Source: Nematostella vectensis (Eukaryota > Cnidaria > Anthozoa > Actiniaria > Edwardsiidae). Taken from it: 64,000 nt of DNA. A program made the translations under genes and the position numbers. Each line of letters begins with the position of its first letter. The stretch's first letter is position 1. The DNA is taken from NCBI RefSeq assembly GCF_932526225.1, contig NC_064048.1:13587665-13651664 (forward strand), given 5' to 3'. This document shows positions 8,230 through 22,430 of this stretch, in pieces. The notes beneath the pieces were generated by a model. That model was not told the origin of the DNA and did no database searches. It was given only the letters and a program-made list of their open reading frames with translations.

Positions 8230-11200
8230 TAGACTATCAGCGGGAATCGAACCCGGGTAACTGCGTTAGTAGTCAAGTGCCCGCAACGAAAGACTAACGT
8301 GGCATTGCTGAAGGGAATTGTAATGAAAATTACTTTTAATACTATTGGTATCGTAAACTATTCCAAGCAAAGTCACAATCGGACAGGAGGTTACATTCGG
8401 GAAAAGCTTCAGGGTTACATTCGGGAATTTGTTTTACGAATGTAACCTCCAAAAGGTTACAATCGATATTTTTTTTTCCGACTGTAAATTCCAAAAAGTA
8501 ACATTAGGAAAAATAAAACAGTATACTCGGAAAAAAAGGTATATCAATCTATCGAGCGCTATGCTCTAAGTTAGAATCTACTTAATCAAGTTATCCAAGG
8601 AATCTAGTTAGTTCTTGTGTGCATAAAATATGTACAGGATCCTGAACAAAGCATGAGCACATCAAAGATGCTGAGAGTACATAAAAATGTCCCTATACCT
8701 TCTTTTTATGTCATGACACACCAAGAACAGTATAATTAAGTATCGATATTTAAAAAAAAAAATAAAGAAAAAAAAAATAGGCTGTCAGCGGGAATCGAAC
8801 CCGGGTCGCTGCGTTAGTAGTCAAGTGCCCGCAATGAAAGATTAACGTGGCATTGCTGAAGGGAATTGTAATGAAAATTACTTTTAATACTATTGGTATC
8901 GTAAACTATCCCAAGCAAAGTCACCATCGGACAGGAGGTTACATTCTGGAAAAGCTTCAGGGTTACATTCGGGAATTTGTTTTACGAGTGTAACCTCCAA
9001 AAGGTTACAATCGATATTTTTTTTTCCGAATGTAAATTCCAAAAAGTAACATTAGGAAAAATAAAACAGTATACTCGGAAAAAAAGGTATATCAATATAT
9101 CGAGCGCTATGCTCTATGTTAGAATCTACTTAATCAAGTTATCCAAGGAATCTAGTTAGTTCTTGTGTGCATAAAATATGTACAGGATCCTGAACAAAGC
9201 ATGAGCACATCAAAGATGCTGAGAGTACATAAAAATGTCCCTATACCTTCTTTTTATGTCATGACACACCAAGAACAGTATAATTAAGTATCGATATTTA
9301 AAAAAAAAATAAAGAAAAAAAATAGGCTATCAGCGGGAATCGAACCCGGGTCGCTGCGGTAGTAGTCAAGAGCACGCAACGAAAGACTAACGTGGCATTG
9401 CTGAATCGAATTGTAATGAAAATTATTTTTAATACTATTGGTATCGTAAACTATCCCAAGCAAAGCCACCATCGGACTGGAGGTTACATTCGGGAAAAGC
9501 TTCAGGGTTACATTCGGGAATTTGTTTTACGAGTGTAACCTCCAAAAGGTTACAATCGATAATTTTTTTTCCGAATGTAAATTCCAAAAAGTAACATTAG
9601 GAAAAATTAAACAGTATACTCGGAAAAAAAGGTATATCAATCTATCGAGCGCTATGCTCTATGTTAGAATCTACTTAATCAAGTTATCCAAGGAATCTAG
9701 TTAGTTCTTGTGTGCATAAAATATGTACAGGATCCTGAACAAAGCATGAGCACATCAAAGATGCTGAGAGTACATAAAAATGTCCCTATACCTTCTTTTT
9801 ATGTCATGACACACCAAGAACAGTATAATTAAGTATCGATATTTTAAAAAAAAATAAAGAAAAAAAATAGGCTATCAGCGGGAATCGAACCCGGGTCGCT
9901 GCGGTAGTAGTCAAGAGCACGCAACGAAAGACTAACGTGGCATTGCTGAATCGAATTGTAATGAAAATTATTTTTAATACTATTGGTATCGTAAACTATC
10001 CCAAGCAAAGCCACCATCGGACTGGAGGTTACATTCGGGAAAAGCTTCAGGGTTACATTCGGGAATTTGTTTTACGAGTGTAACCTCCAAAAGGTTACAA
10101 ACGATAATTTTTTTTCCGAATGTAAATTCCAAAAAGTAACATTAGGAAAAATTAAACAGTATACTCGGAAAAAAAGGTATATCAATCTATCGAGCGCTAT
10201 GCTCTATGTTAGAATCTACTTAATCAAGTTATCCAAGGAATCTAGTTAGTTCTTGTGTGCATAAAATATGTACAGGATCCTGAACAAAGAATGAGCACAT
10301 CAAAGATGCTGAGAGTACATAAAAATGTCCCTATACCTTCTTTTTATGTCATGACACACCAAGAACAGTATAATTAAGTATCGATATTTAAAAAAAAAAT
10401 AAAGAAAAAAAAATAGACTATCAGCGGGAATCGAACCCGGGTAGCTGCGTTAGTAGTCAAGTGCTCGCAACGAAAGACTAACGTAGCATTGCTGAAGGGA
10501 ATTGTAATGAAAATTACTTTTAATACTATTGGTATCGTAAACTATCCCAAGCAAAGTCACAATCGGACAGGAGGTTACATTCGGGAAAAGCTTCAGGGTT
10601 ACATTCGGGAATTTGTTTTACGAATGTAACCTCCAAAAGGTTACAATCGAAATTTTTTTTTCCGACTGTAAATTCCAAAAAGTAACATTAGGAAAAATAA
10701 AACAGTATACTCGGAAAAAAAGTTATATCAATCTATCGAGCGCTATGCTCTAAGTTAGAATCTACTTAATCAAGTTATCCAAGGAATCTAGTTAGTTCTT
10801 GTGTGCATAAAATATGTACAGGATCCTGAACAAAGCATGAGCACATCAAAGATGCTGAGAGTACATAAAAATGTCCCTATACCTTCTTTTTATGTCATGA
10901 CACACCAAGAACAGTATAATTAAGTATCGATATTTAAAAAAAAAATAAAGAAAAAAAAAATAGGCTGTCAGCGGGAATCGAACCCGGGTCGCTGCGTTAG
11001 TAGTCAAGTGCCCGCAATGAAAGATTAACGTGGCATTGCTGAAGGGAATTGTAATGAAAATTACTTTTAATACTATTGGTATCGTAAACTATCCCAAGCA
11101 AAGTCACCATCGGACAGGAGGTTACATTCTGAAAAAGCTTCAGGGTTACATTCGGGAATTTGTTTTACGAGTGTAACCTCCAAAAGGTTACAATCGATAT

Positions 11201-12595
11201 TTTTTTTTCGAATGTAAATTCCAAAAAGTAACATTAGGAAAAATAAAACAGTATACTCGGAAAAAAAGGTATATCAATCTATCGAGCGCTATGCTCTATG
11301 TTAGAATCTACTTAATCAAGTTATCCAAGGAATCTAGTTAGTTCTTGTGTGCATAAAATATGTACAGGATCCTGAACAAAGCATGAGCACATCAAAGATG
11401 CTGAGAGTACATAAAAATGTCCCTATACCTTCTTTTTATGTCATGACACACCAAGAACAGTATAATTAAGTATCGATATTTAAAAAAAAATAAAGAAAAA
11501 AAAATAGCTATCAGCGGGAATCGAACCCGGGTCGCTGCGGTAGTAGTCAAGAGCACGCAACGAAAGACTAACGTGGCATTGCTGAATCGAATTGTAATGA
11601 AAATTATTTTTAATACTATTGGTATCGTAAACTATCCCAAGCAAAGCCACCATCGGACTGGAGGTTACATTCGGGAAAAGCTTCAGGGTTACATTCGGGA
11701 ATTTGTTTTACGAGTGTAACCTCCAAAAGGTTACAATCGATAATTTTTTTTCCGAATGTAAATTCCAAAAAGTAACATTAGGAAAAATTAAACAGTATAC
11801 TCGGAAAAAAAGGTATATCAATCTATCGAGCGCTATGCTCTATGTTAGAATCTACTTAATCAAGTTATCCAAGGAATCTAGTTAGTTCTTGTGTGCATAA
11901 AATATGTACAGGATCCTGAACAAAGCATGAGCACATCAAAGATGCTGAGAGTACATAAAAATGTCCCTATACCTTCTTTTTATGTCATGACACACCAAGA
12001 ACAGTATAATTAAGTATCGATATTTTAAAAAAAAATTAAGAAAAAAAAATAGGCTATCAGCGGGAATCGAACCCGGGTCGCTGCGTTAGTAGTCAAGAGC
12101 ACGCAACGAAAGACTAACGTGGCATTGCTGAATCGAATTGTAATGAAAATTATTTTTAATACTATTGGTATCGTAAACTATCCCAAGCAAAGCCACCATC
12201 GGACTGGAGGTTACATTCGGGAAAAGCTTCAGGGTTACATTCGGGAATTTGTTTTACGAGTGTAACCTCCAAAAGGTTACAAACGATAATTTGTTTTCCG
12301 AATGTAAATTCCAAAAAGTAACATTAGGAAAAATTAAACAGTATACTCGGAAAAAAAGGTATATCAATCTATCGAGCGCTATGCTCTATGTTAGAATCTA
12401 CTTAATCAAGTTATCCAAGGAATCTAGTTAGTTCTTGTGTGCATAAAATATGTACAGGATCCTGAACAAAGAATGAGCACATCAAAGATGCTGAGAGTAC
12501 ATAAAAATGTCCCTATACCTTCTTTTTATGTCATGACACACCAAGAACAGTATAATTAAGTATCGATATTTAAAAAAAAAAATAAAGAAAAAAAA
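8230..12595. repeat. Tetramer higher-order repeat, two tandem copies (~2.18 kb each)
   Basis: Monomers from about 8230, 8777, 9323 and 9867 match those from 10412, 10961, 11505 and 12050 in order. Shared diagnostic sites include CACAATCGGACAGG (8375 and 10558), CGACTGTAAATTCC (8479 and 10663) and ACATTCTG (8941 and 11123). Two successive B monomers (GCGGTAGTAGTC, GAGCACG, AATCGAATTG) close each unit. The shift is about 2182-2185 bp, four monomers. Confidence 0.8.
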
Positions 12596-15500
12596 ATAGA
12601 CTATCAGCGGGAATCGAACCCGGGTCGCTGCGTTAGTAGTCAAGAGCCCGCAACGAAAGACTAACGTGGCATTGCTGAAGGGAATTCTAATGAAAATTAT
12701 TTTTAATACTATTGGTATCGTAAACTATCCCAAGCAAAGTCACCATCGGACTGGAGGTTACATTCGGAAAAAGCTTCAGGGTTACATTCGGGAATTTGTT
12801 TTACGAGTGTAACCTCCAAAAAGTTACAATCGATAATTTGTTTTCCGAATTTAAATTCCAAAAAGTAACATAAGGAAAAATAAAACAGTATACTCATAAA
12901 AAAAAGGTATATCAATCTATCGAGCGCTATGCTCTATGTTAGAATCTACTTAATCAAAGTATCCAAGGAATCTAGTTAGTTCTTGTGTGCATAAAATATG
13001 TACAGGATCCTGAACAAAGAATGAGCACATCAAAGATGCTGAGAGTACATAAAAATGTCCCTATACCTTCTTTTTATGTCATGACACACCAAGAACAGTA
13101 TAATTAAGTATCGATATTTAAAAAAAAAATAAAGAAAAAAAAATAGACTATCAGCGGGAATCGAACCCGGGTCGCTGCGTTAGTAGTTAAATGCCCGCAA
13201 CGAAAGACTAACGTGGCATTGCTGAAGGGAATTGTAATGAAAATTACTTTTAATACTATTGGTATCGTAAACTATCCCAAGCAAAGTCACTATCGGACTG
13301 GAGGTTACATTCGGGAAAAGCTTCAGGGTTACATTCGGGAATATGTATTACGAGTGTAACCTCCAAAAGGTTACAATCGATATTTTTTTTTCCGAATGTA
13401 AATTCCAAAAAGTAACATTAGGAAAAATTAAATAGTATACTCGGAAAAAAAGGTATAATAATCTATCGAGCGCTATGCTCTAAGTTAGAATCTACTTAAT
13501 CAAGTTATCCAAGGAATCTAGTTAGTTCTTGTGTGCATAAAATATGTACAGGATCCTGAACAAAGCATGAGCACATCAAAGATGCTGAGAGTACATAAAA
13601 AATGTCCATATACCTTCTTTTTATGTCATGACACACCAAGAACAGTATAATTAAGTATCGATATTTAAAAAAAAAAATAAAGAAAAAAAAATAGACTATC
13701 AGCGGGAATCGAACCCGGGTCGCTGCGTTAGTAGTTAAATGCCCGCAACGAAAGACTAACGTGGCATTGCTGAAGGGAATTGTAATGAAAATTACTTTTA
13801 ATACTATTGGTATCGTAAACTATCCCAAGCAAAGTCACTATCGGACTGGAGGTTACATTCGGGAAAAGCTTCAGGGTTACATTCGGGAATATGTATTACG
13901 AGTGTAACCTCCAAAAGGTTACAATCGATATTTTTTTTTCCGAATGTAAATTCCAAAAAGTAACATTAGGTAAAATTAAACAGTATACTCGGAAAAAAAG
14001 GTGTAATAATCTATCGAGCGCTATGCTCTAAGTTAGAATCTACTTAATCAAGTTATCCAAGGAATCTAGTTAGTTCTTGTGTGCATAAAATATGTACAGG
14101 ATCCTGAACAAAGCATGAGCACATCAAAGATGCTGAGAGTACATAAAAATGTCCATATACCTTCTTTTTATGTCATGACACACCAAGAACAGTATAATTA
14201 AGTATCGATATTTTAAAAAAAAATAAAGAAAAAAAAATAGGCTATCAGCGGGAATCGAACCCGGGTCGCTGCGGTAGTAGTCAAGAGCACGCAACGAAAG
14301 ACTAACGTGGCATTGCTGAATCGAATTGTAATAAAAATTATTTTTAATACTATTGGTATCGTAAACTATCCCAAGCAAAGCCACCATCGGACTGGAGGTT
14401 ACATTCGGGAAAAGCTTCAGGGTTACATTCGGGAATTTGTTTTACGAGTGTAACCTCCAAAAGGTTACAAACGATAATTTTTTTTCCGAATGTAAATTCC
14501 AAAAAGTAACATTAGGAAAAATTAAACAGTATACTCGGAAAAAAAGGTATATCAATCTATCGAGCGCTATGCTCTATGTTAGAATCTACTTAATCAAGTT
14601 ATCCAAGGAATCTAGTTAGTTCTTGTGTGCATAAAATATGTACAGGATCCTGAACAAAGAATGAGCACATCAAAGATGCTGAGAGTACATAAAAATGTCC
14701 CTATACCTTCTTTTTATGTCATGACACACCAAGAACAGTATAATTAAGTATCGATATTTAAAAAAAAAATAAAGAAAAAAAAATTGACTATCAGCGGGAA
14801 TCGAACCCGGGTCGCTGCGTTAGTAGTCAAGAGCCCGCAACAAAAGACTAACGTGGCATTGCTGAAGGGAATTCTAATGAAAATTATTTTTAATACTATT
14901 GGTATCGTAAACTATCCCAAGCAAAGTCACCATCGGACTGGAGGTTACATTCGGGAAAAGCTTCAGGGTTACATTCGGGAATTTGTTTTACGAGTGTAAC
15001 CTCCAAAAAGTTACAATCGATAATTTGTTTTCCGAATGTAAATTCCAAAAAGTAACATTAGGAAAAATAAAACAGTATACTCATAAAAAAAAGGTATATC
15101 AATCTATCGAGCGCTATGCTCTATGTTAGAATCTACTTAATCAAAGTATCCAAGGAATCTAGTTAGTTCTTGTGTGCATAAAATATGTACAGGATCCTGA
15201 ACAAAGAATGAGCACATCAAAGATGCTGAGAGTACATAAAAATGTCCCTATACCTTCTTTTTATGTCATGACACACCAAGAACAGTATAATTAAGTATCG
15301 ATATTTAAAAAAAAAATAAAGAAAAAAAAATAGACTATCAGCGGGAATCGAACCCGGGTCGCTGCGTTAGTAGTTAAATGCCCGCAACGAAAGACTAACG
15401 TGGCATTGCTGAAGGGAATTGTAATGAAAATTACTTTTAATACTATTGGTATCGTAAACTATCCCAAGCAAAGTCACTATCGGACTGGAGGTTACATTCG

Positions 15501-16969
15501 GGAAAAGCTTCAGGGTTACATTCGGGAATATGTATTACGAGTGTAACCTCCAAAAGGTTACAATCGATATTTTTTTTTCCGAATGTAAATTCCAAAAAGT
15601 AACATTAGGAAAAATTAAACAGTATACTCGGAAAAAAAGGTATAATAATCTATCGAGCGCTATGCTCTAAGTTAGAATCTACTTAATCAAGTTATCCAAG
15701 GAATCTAGTTAGTTCTTGTGTGCATAAAATATGTACAGGATCCTGAACAAAGCATGAGCACATCAAAGATGCTGAGAGTACATAAAAAATGTCCATATAC
15801 CTTCTTTTTATGTCATGACACACCAAGAACAGTATAATTAAGTATCGATATTTAAAAAAAAAAATAAAGAAAAAAAAATAGACTATCAGCGGGAATCGAA
15901 CCCGGGTCGCTGCGTTAGTAGTTAAATGCCCGCAACGAAAGACTAACGTGGCATTGCTGAAGGGAATTGTAATGAAAATTACTTTTAATACTATTGGTAT
16001 CGTAAACTATCCCAAGCAAAGTCACTATCGGACTGGAGGTTACATTCGGGAAAAGCTTCAGGGTTACATTCGGGAATATGTATTACGAGTGTAACCTCCA
16101 AAAGGTTACAATCGATATTTTTTTTTCCGAATGTAAATTCCAAAAAGTAACATTAGGAAAAATTAAACAGTATACTCGGAAAAAAAGGTGTAATAATCTA
16201 TCGAGAGCTATGCTCTAAGTTAAAATCTACTTAATCAAGTTATCCAAGGAATCTAGTTAGTTCTTGTGTGCATAAAATATGTACAGGATCCTGAACAAAG
16301 CATGAGCACATCAAAGATGCTGAGAGTACATAAAAATGTCCATATACCTTCTTTTTATGTCATGACACACCAAGAACAGTATAATTAAGTATCGATATTT
16401 AAAAAAAAATAAAGAAAAAAAAAATAGGCTGTCAGCGGAAATCGAACCCAGGTCGCTGCGTTAGTAGTCAAGTGCCCGCAACGAAAGACTAACGTGGCAT
16501 TGCTGAAGGGAATTGCAATGAAAATTACTTTTAATACTATTGGTATTGTAAACTATCCCAAGCAAAGTCACCATCGGACTGGAGGTTACATTCGGGAAAA
16601 GCTTCAGGGTTACATTCGGGAATTTGTTTTACGAGTGTAACCTCAAAAAGGTTACAATCGATAATTTGTTTTCCGAATGTAAATTCCAAAAAGTAACATT
16701 AGGAAAAATAAAACAGTATACTCGGAAAAAAAAGGTATATCAATCTATCGAGCGCTATGCTCTATGTTAGAATCTACTTAATCAAGTTATCCAAGGAATC
16801 TAGTTAGTTCTTGTGTGCATAAAATATGTACAGGATCCTGAACAAAGCATGAGCACATCAAAGATGCTGAGAGTACATAAAAATGTCCCTATACCTTCTT
16901 TTTATGTCATGACACACCAAGAACAGTATAATTAAGTATCGATATTTAAAAAAAAAATAAAGAAAAAAA
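12596..16969. repeat. Tetramer higher-order repeat D-C-C-x, two copies
   Basis: The order at 12596, 13142, 13690 and 14236 is D, C, C, B; at 14782, 15329, 15877 and 16424 it is D, C, C and an A/D hybrid. D copies share GGAATTCTAATG, ACTCATAAAAAAAAGG and TCAAAGTATCC. C copies share TTAAATGCCC, CACTATCGG, AATATGTATTACGAG and ATAATAATC. Rare marks are paired: AAAAAATGTCC at 13597 and 15783, GGTGTAATAATC at 13999 and 16187. The shift is about 2185 bp. Confidence 0.78.
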
Positions 16970-19900
16970 ATAGGCTATCAGCGGGAATCGAACCCGGGTC
17001 GCTGCGGTAGTAGTCAAGAGCACGCAACGAAAGACTAACGTGGCATTGCTGACTCGAATTGTAATGAAAATTACTTTTAATACTATTGGTATCGTAAACT
17101 ATCCCAAGCAAAGCCACCATCGGACTGGAGGTTACATTCGGGAAAAGCTTCAGGGTTACATTCGGGAATTTGTTTTACGAGTGTAACCTTAAAAAGGTTA
17201 CAATCGATAATTTTTTTTCCGAATGTAAATTCCAAAAAGTAACATTAGGAAAAATTAAACAGTATACTCGGAAAAAAAGGTATATCAATCTATCGAGCGC
17301 TATGCTCTATGTTAGAATCTACTTAATCAAGTTATCCAAGGAATCTAGTTAGTACTTGTGTGCATAAAATATGTACAGGATCCTGAACAAAGAATGAGCA
17401 CATCAAAGATGCTGAGAGTACATAAAAATGTCCCTATACTTTCTTTTTATGTCATGACACACCAAGAACAGTATAATTAAGTATCGATATTTAAAAACAA
17501 AAAATAAAGAAAAAAAAATAGACTATCAGCGGGAATCGAACCCGGGTCGCTGCGTTAGTAGTCAAGAGCCCGCAACGAAAGACTAACGTGGCATTGCTGA
17601 AGGGAATTCTAATGAAAATTATTTTTAATACTATTGGTATCGTAAACTATCCCAAGCAAAGTCACCATCGGACTGGAGGTTACATTCGGGAAAAGCTTCA
17701 GGGTTACATTCGGGAATTTGTTTTACGAGTGTAACCTCAAAAAGGTTACAATCGATAATTTGTTTTCCGAATGTAAATTCCAAAAAGTAACATTAGGAAA
17801 AATAAAACAGTATACTCATAAAAAAAAGGTATATCAATCGATCGAGCGCTATGCTCTATGTTAGAATCTACTTAATCAAAGTATCCAAGGAATCTAGTTA
17901 GTTCTTGTGTGCATAAAATATGTACAGGATCCTGAACAAAGAATGAGCACATCAAAGATGCTGAGAGTACATAAAAAATGTCCATATACCTTCTTTTTAT
18001 GTCATGACACACCAAGAACAGTATAATTAAGTATCGATATTTAAAAAAAAAAATAAAGAAAAAAAAATAGACTATCAGCGGGAATCGAACCCGGGTCGCT
18101 GCGTTAGTAGTTAAATGCCCGCAACGAAAGACTAACGTGGCATTGATGAAGGGAATTGTAATGAAAATTACTTTTAATACTATTGGTATCGTAAACTATC
18201 CCAAGCAAAGTCACTATCGGACTGGAGGTTACATTCGGGAAAAGCTTCAGGGTTACATTCGGGAATATGTATTACGAGTGTAACCTCCAAAAGGTTACAA
18301 TCGATATTTTTTTTTCCGAATGTAAATTCCAAAAAGTAACATTAGGAAAAATTAAACAGTATACTCGGAAAAAAAGGTATAATAATCTATCGAGCGCTAT
18401 GCTCTAAGTTAGAATCTACTTAATCAAGTTATCCAAGGAATCTAGTTAGTTCTTGTGTGCATAAAATATGTACAGGATCCTGAACAAAGCATGAGCACAT
18501 CAAAGATGCTGAGAGTACATAAAAAATGTCCATATACCTTCTTTTTATGTCATGACACACCAAGAACAGTATAATTAAGTATCGATATTTAAAAAAAAAA
18601 AATAAAGAAAAAAAAATAGACTATCAGCTGGAATCGAACCCGGGTCGCTGCGTTAGTAGTCAAGAGCCCGCAACGAAAGACTAACGTGGCATTGCTGAAG
18701 GGAATTCTAATGAAAATTATTTTTAATACTATTGGTATCGTAAACTATCCCAAGCAAAGTCACCATCGGACTGGAGGTTACATTCGGGAAAAGCTTCAGG
18801 GTTACATTCGGGAATTTGTTTTACGAGTGTAACCTCAAAAAGGTTACAATCGATAATTTGTTTTCCGAATGTAAATTCCAAAAAGTAACATTAGGAAAAA
18901 TAAAACAGTATACTCATAAAAAAAAGGTATATCAATCTATCGAGCGCTATGCTCTATGTTAGAATCTACTTAATCAAAGTATCCAAGGAATCTAGTTAGT
19001 TCTTGTGTGCATAAAATATGTACAGGATCCTGAACAAAGAATGAGCACATCAAAGATGCTGAGAGTACATAAAAATGTCCCTATACCTTCTTTTTATGTC
19101 ATGACACACCAAGAACAGTATAATTAAGTATCGATATTTAAAAAAAAAATAAAGAAAAAAAAATAGACTATCAGCGGGAATCGAACCCGGGTCGCTGCGT
19201 TAGTAGTTAAATGCCCGCAACGAAAGACTAACGTGGCATTGCTGAAGGGAATTGTAATGAAAATTACTTTTAATACTATTGGTATCGTAAACTATCCCAA
19301 GCAAAGTCACTATCGGACTGGAGGTTACATTCGGGAAAAGCTTCAGGGTTACATTCGGGAATATGTATTACGAGTGTAACCTCCAAAAGGTTACAATCGA
19401 TATTTTTTTTCCGAATGTAAATTCCAAAAAGTAACATTAGGAAAAATAAAACAGTATACTCGGAAAAAAAGGTATATCAATCTATCGAGCGCTATGCTCT
19501 ATGTTAGAATCTACTTAATCAAGTTATCCAAGGAATCTAGTTAGTTCTTGTGTGCATAAAATATATACAGGATCCTGAAGAAAGCATGAGCACATCAAAG
19601 ATGCTGAGAGTACATAAAAATGTCCCTATACCTTCTTTTTATGTCATGACACACCAAGAACAGTATTATTAAGTATCGATATTTAAAAAAAAATAAAGAA
19701 AAAAATAGGCTATCAGCGGGAATCGAACCCGGGTCGCTGCGTTAGTAGTCAAGTGCCCGCAACGAAAGACTAACGTGGCATTGCTGAAGGGAGATGCAAT
19801 GAAAATTACTTTTAATACTATTGGTATTGTAAACTATCCCAAGCAAAGTCACCATCGGACTGGAGGTTACATTCGGGAAAAGCTTCAGGGTTACATTCGG

Positions 19901-22430
19901 GAATTTGTTTTACGAGTGTAACCTCAAAAAGGTTACAATCGATAATTTGTTTTCCGAATGTAAATTCCAAAAAGTAACATTAGGAAAAATAAAACAGTAT
20001 ACTCATAAAAAAAAGGTATATCAATCTATCGAGCGCTATGCTCTATGTTAGAATCTACTTAATCAAAGTATCCAAGGAATCTAGTTAGTTCTTGTGTGCA
20101 TAAAATATGTACAGGATCCTGAACAAAGAATGAGCACATCAAAGATGCTGAGAGTACATAAAAATGTCCCTATACCTTCTTTTTATGTCATGACACACCA
20201 AGAACAGTATAATTAAGTATCGATATTTAAAAAAAAAATAAAGAAAAAAAAATAGACTATCAGCGGGAATCGAACCCGGGTCGCTGCGTTAGTAGTTAAA
20301 TGCCCGCAACGAAAGACTAACGTGGCATTGCTGAAGGGAATTGTAATGAAAATTACTTTTAATACTATTGGTATCGTAAACTATCCCAAGCAAAGTCACT
20401 ATCGGACTGGAGGTTACATTCGGGAAAAGCTTCAGGGTTACATTCGGGAATATGTATTACGAGTGTAACCTCCAAAAGGTTACAATCGATATTTTTTTTC
20501 CGAATGTAAATTCCAAAAAGTAACATTAGGAAAAATAAAACAGTATACTCGGAAAAAAAGGTATATCAATCTATCGAGCGCTATGCTCTATGTTAGAATC
20601 TACTTAATCAAGTTATCCAAGGAATCTAGTTAGTTCTTGTGTGCATAAAATATATACAGGATCCTGAAGAAAGCATGAGCACATCAAAGATGCTGAGAGT
20701 ACATAAAAATGTCCCTATACCTTCTTTTTATGTCATGACACACCAAGAACAGTATTATTAAGTATCGATATTTAAAAAAAAATAAAGAAAAAAATAGGCT
20801 ATCAGCGGGAATCGAACCCGGGTCGCTGCGTTAGTAGTCAAGTGCCCGCAACGAAAGACTAACGTGGCATTGCTGAAGGGAGATGCAATGAAAATTACTT
20901 TTAATACTATTGGTATTGTAAACTATCCCAAGCAAAGTCACCATCGGACTGGAGGTTACATTCGGGAAAAGCTTCAGGGTTACATTCGGGAATTTGTTTT
21001 ACGAGTGTAACCTCAAAAAGGTTACAATCGATAATTTGTTTTCCGAATGTAAATTCCAAAAAGTAACATTAGGAAAAATAAAACAGTATACTCGGAAAAA
21101 AAGGTATATCAATCTATCGAGCGCTATGCTCTATGTTAGAATCTACTTAATCAAGTTATCCAAGGAATCTAGTTAGTTCTTGTGTGCATAAAATATGTAC
21201 AGGATCCTGAACAAAGCATGAGCACATCAAAGATGCTGAGAGTACATAAAAATGTCCCTATACCTTCTTTTTATGTCATGACACACCAAGAACAGTATAA
21301 TTAAGTATCGATATTTAAAAAAAAAATAAAGAAAAAAAAATAGACTATCAGCGGGAATCGAACCCGGGTCGCTGCGTTAGTAGTCAAGAGCCCGCAACGA
21401 AAGACTAACGTGGCATTGCTGAAGGGAATTCTAATGAAAATTATTTTTCATACTATTGGTATCGTAAACTATCCCAAGCAAAGTCACCATCGGACTGGAG
21501 GTTACATTCGGGAAAAGCTTCAGGGTTACATTCGGGAATTTGTTTTACGAGTGTAACCTCAAAAAGGTTACAATCGATAATTTGTTTTCCGAATGTAAAT
21601 TCCAAAAAGTAACATTAGGAAAAATAAAACAGTATACTCGGAAAAAAAGGTATATCAATCTATCGAGCGCTATGCTCTATGTTAGAATCTACTTAATCAA
21701 AGTATCCAAGGAATCTAGTTAGTTCTTGTGTGCATAAAATATGTACAGGATCCTGAGCAAAGAATGAGCACATCAAAGATGCTGAGAGTACATAAAAATG
21801 TCCCTATACCTTCTTTTTATGTCATGACACACCAAGAACAGTATAATTAAGTATCGATATTTAAAAAAAAATAAAGAAAAAAAAAATAGACTATCAGCGG
21901 GAATCGAACCCGGGTCGCTGCGTTAGTAGTTAAATGCCCGCAACGAAAGACTAACGTGGCATTGCTGAAGGGAATTGTAATGAAAATTACTTTTAATACT
22001 ATTGGTATCGTAAACTATCCCAAGCAAAGTCACTATCGGACTGGAGGTTACATTCGGGAAAAGCTTCAGGGTTACATTCGGGAATATGTATTACGAGTGT
22101 AACCTCCAAAAGGTTACAATCGATATTTTTTTTTTCCGAATGTAAATTCCAAAAAGTAACATTAGGAAAAATTAAACAGTATACTCGGAAAAAAAGGTAT
22201 AATAATCTATCGAGCGCTATGCTCTAAGTTAGAATCTACTTAATCAAGTTATCCAAGGAATCTAGTTAGTTCTTGTGTGCATAAAATATGTACAGGATCC
22301 TGAACAAAGCATGAGCACATCAAAGATGCTGAGAGTACATAAAAATGTCCCTATACCTTCTTTTTATGTCATGACACACCAAGAACAGTATTATTAAGTA
22401 TCGAAATTAAAAAAAAAATAAAGAAAAAAA
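16970..22430. repeat. Satellite with B-D-C order and a dimer duplication
   Basis: Monomers start near 16970 (B), 17517 (D), 18068 (C), 18616 (D), 19163 (C), 19705 (E/D), 20250 (C), 20795 (E-like), 21340 (D) and 21885 (C). A dimer shift of about 1088 bp links 18.83-19.92 kb to 19.92-21.0 kb. Paired rare marks are ACTCATAAAA (18914, 20002), AAAATATATACAGG with CCTGAAGAAAGC (about 19560, 20648) and GGGAGATGCAATG (about 19789, 20878). No gene is seen. Confidence 0.78.

Noticed and set aside
14124-14387. Minus-strand 62-87-codon frames (starting MVALLG or MIYLFF) as genes.
   Set aside because: They run through the tRNA-like block and poly-A tract and their lengths change with A-tract slippage. 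They show no codon conservation beyond that of the satellite DNA.
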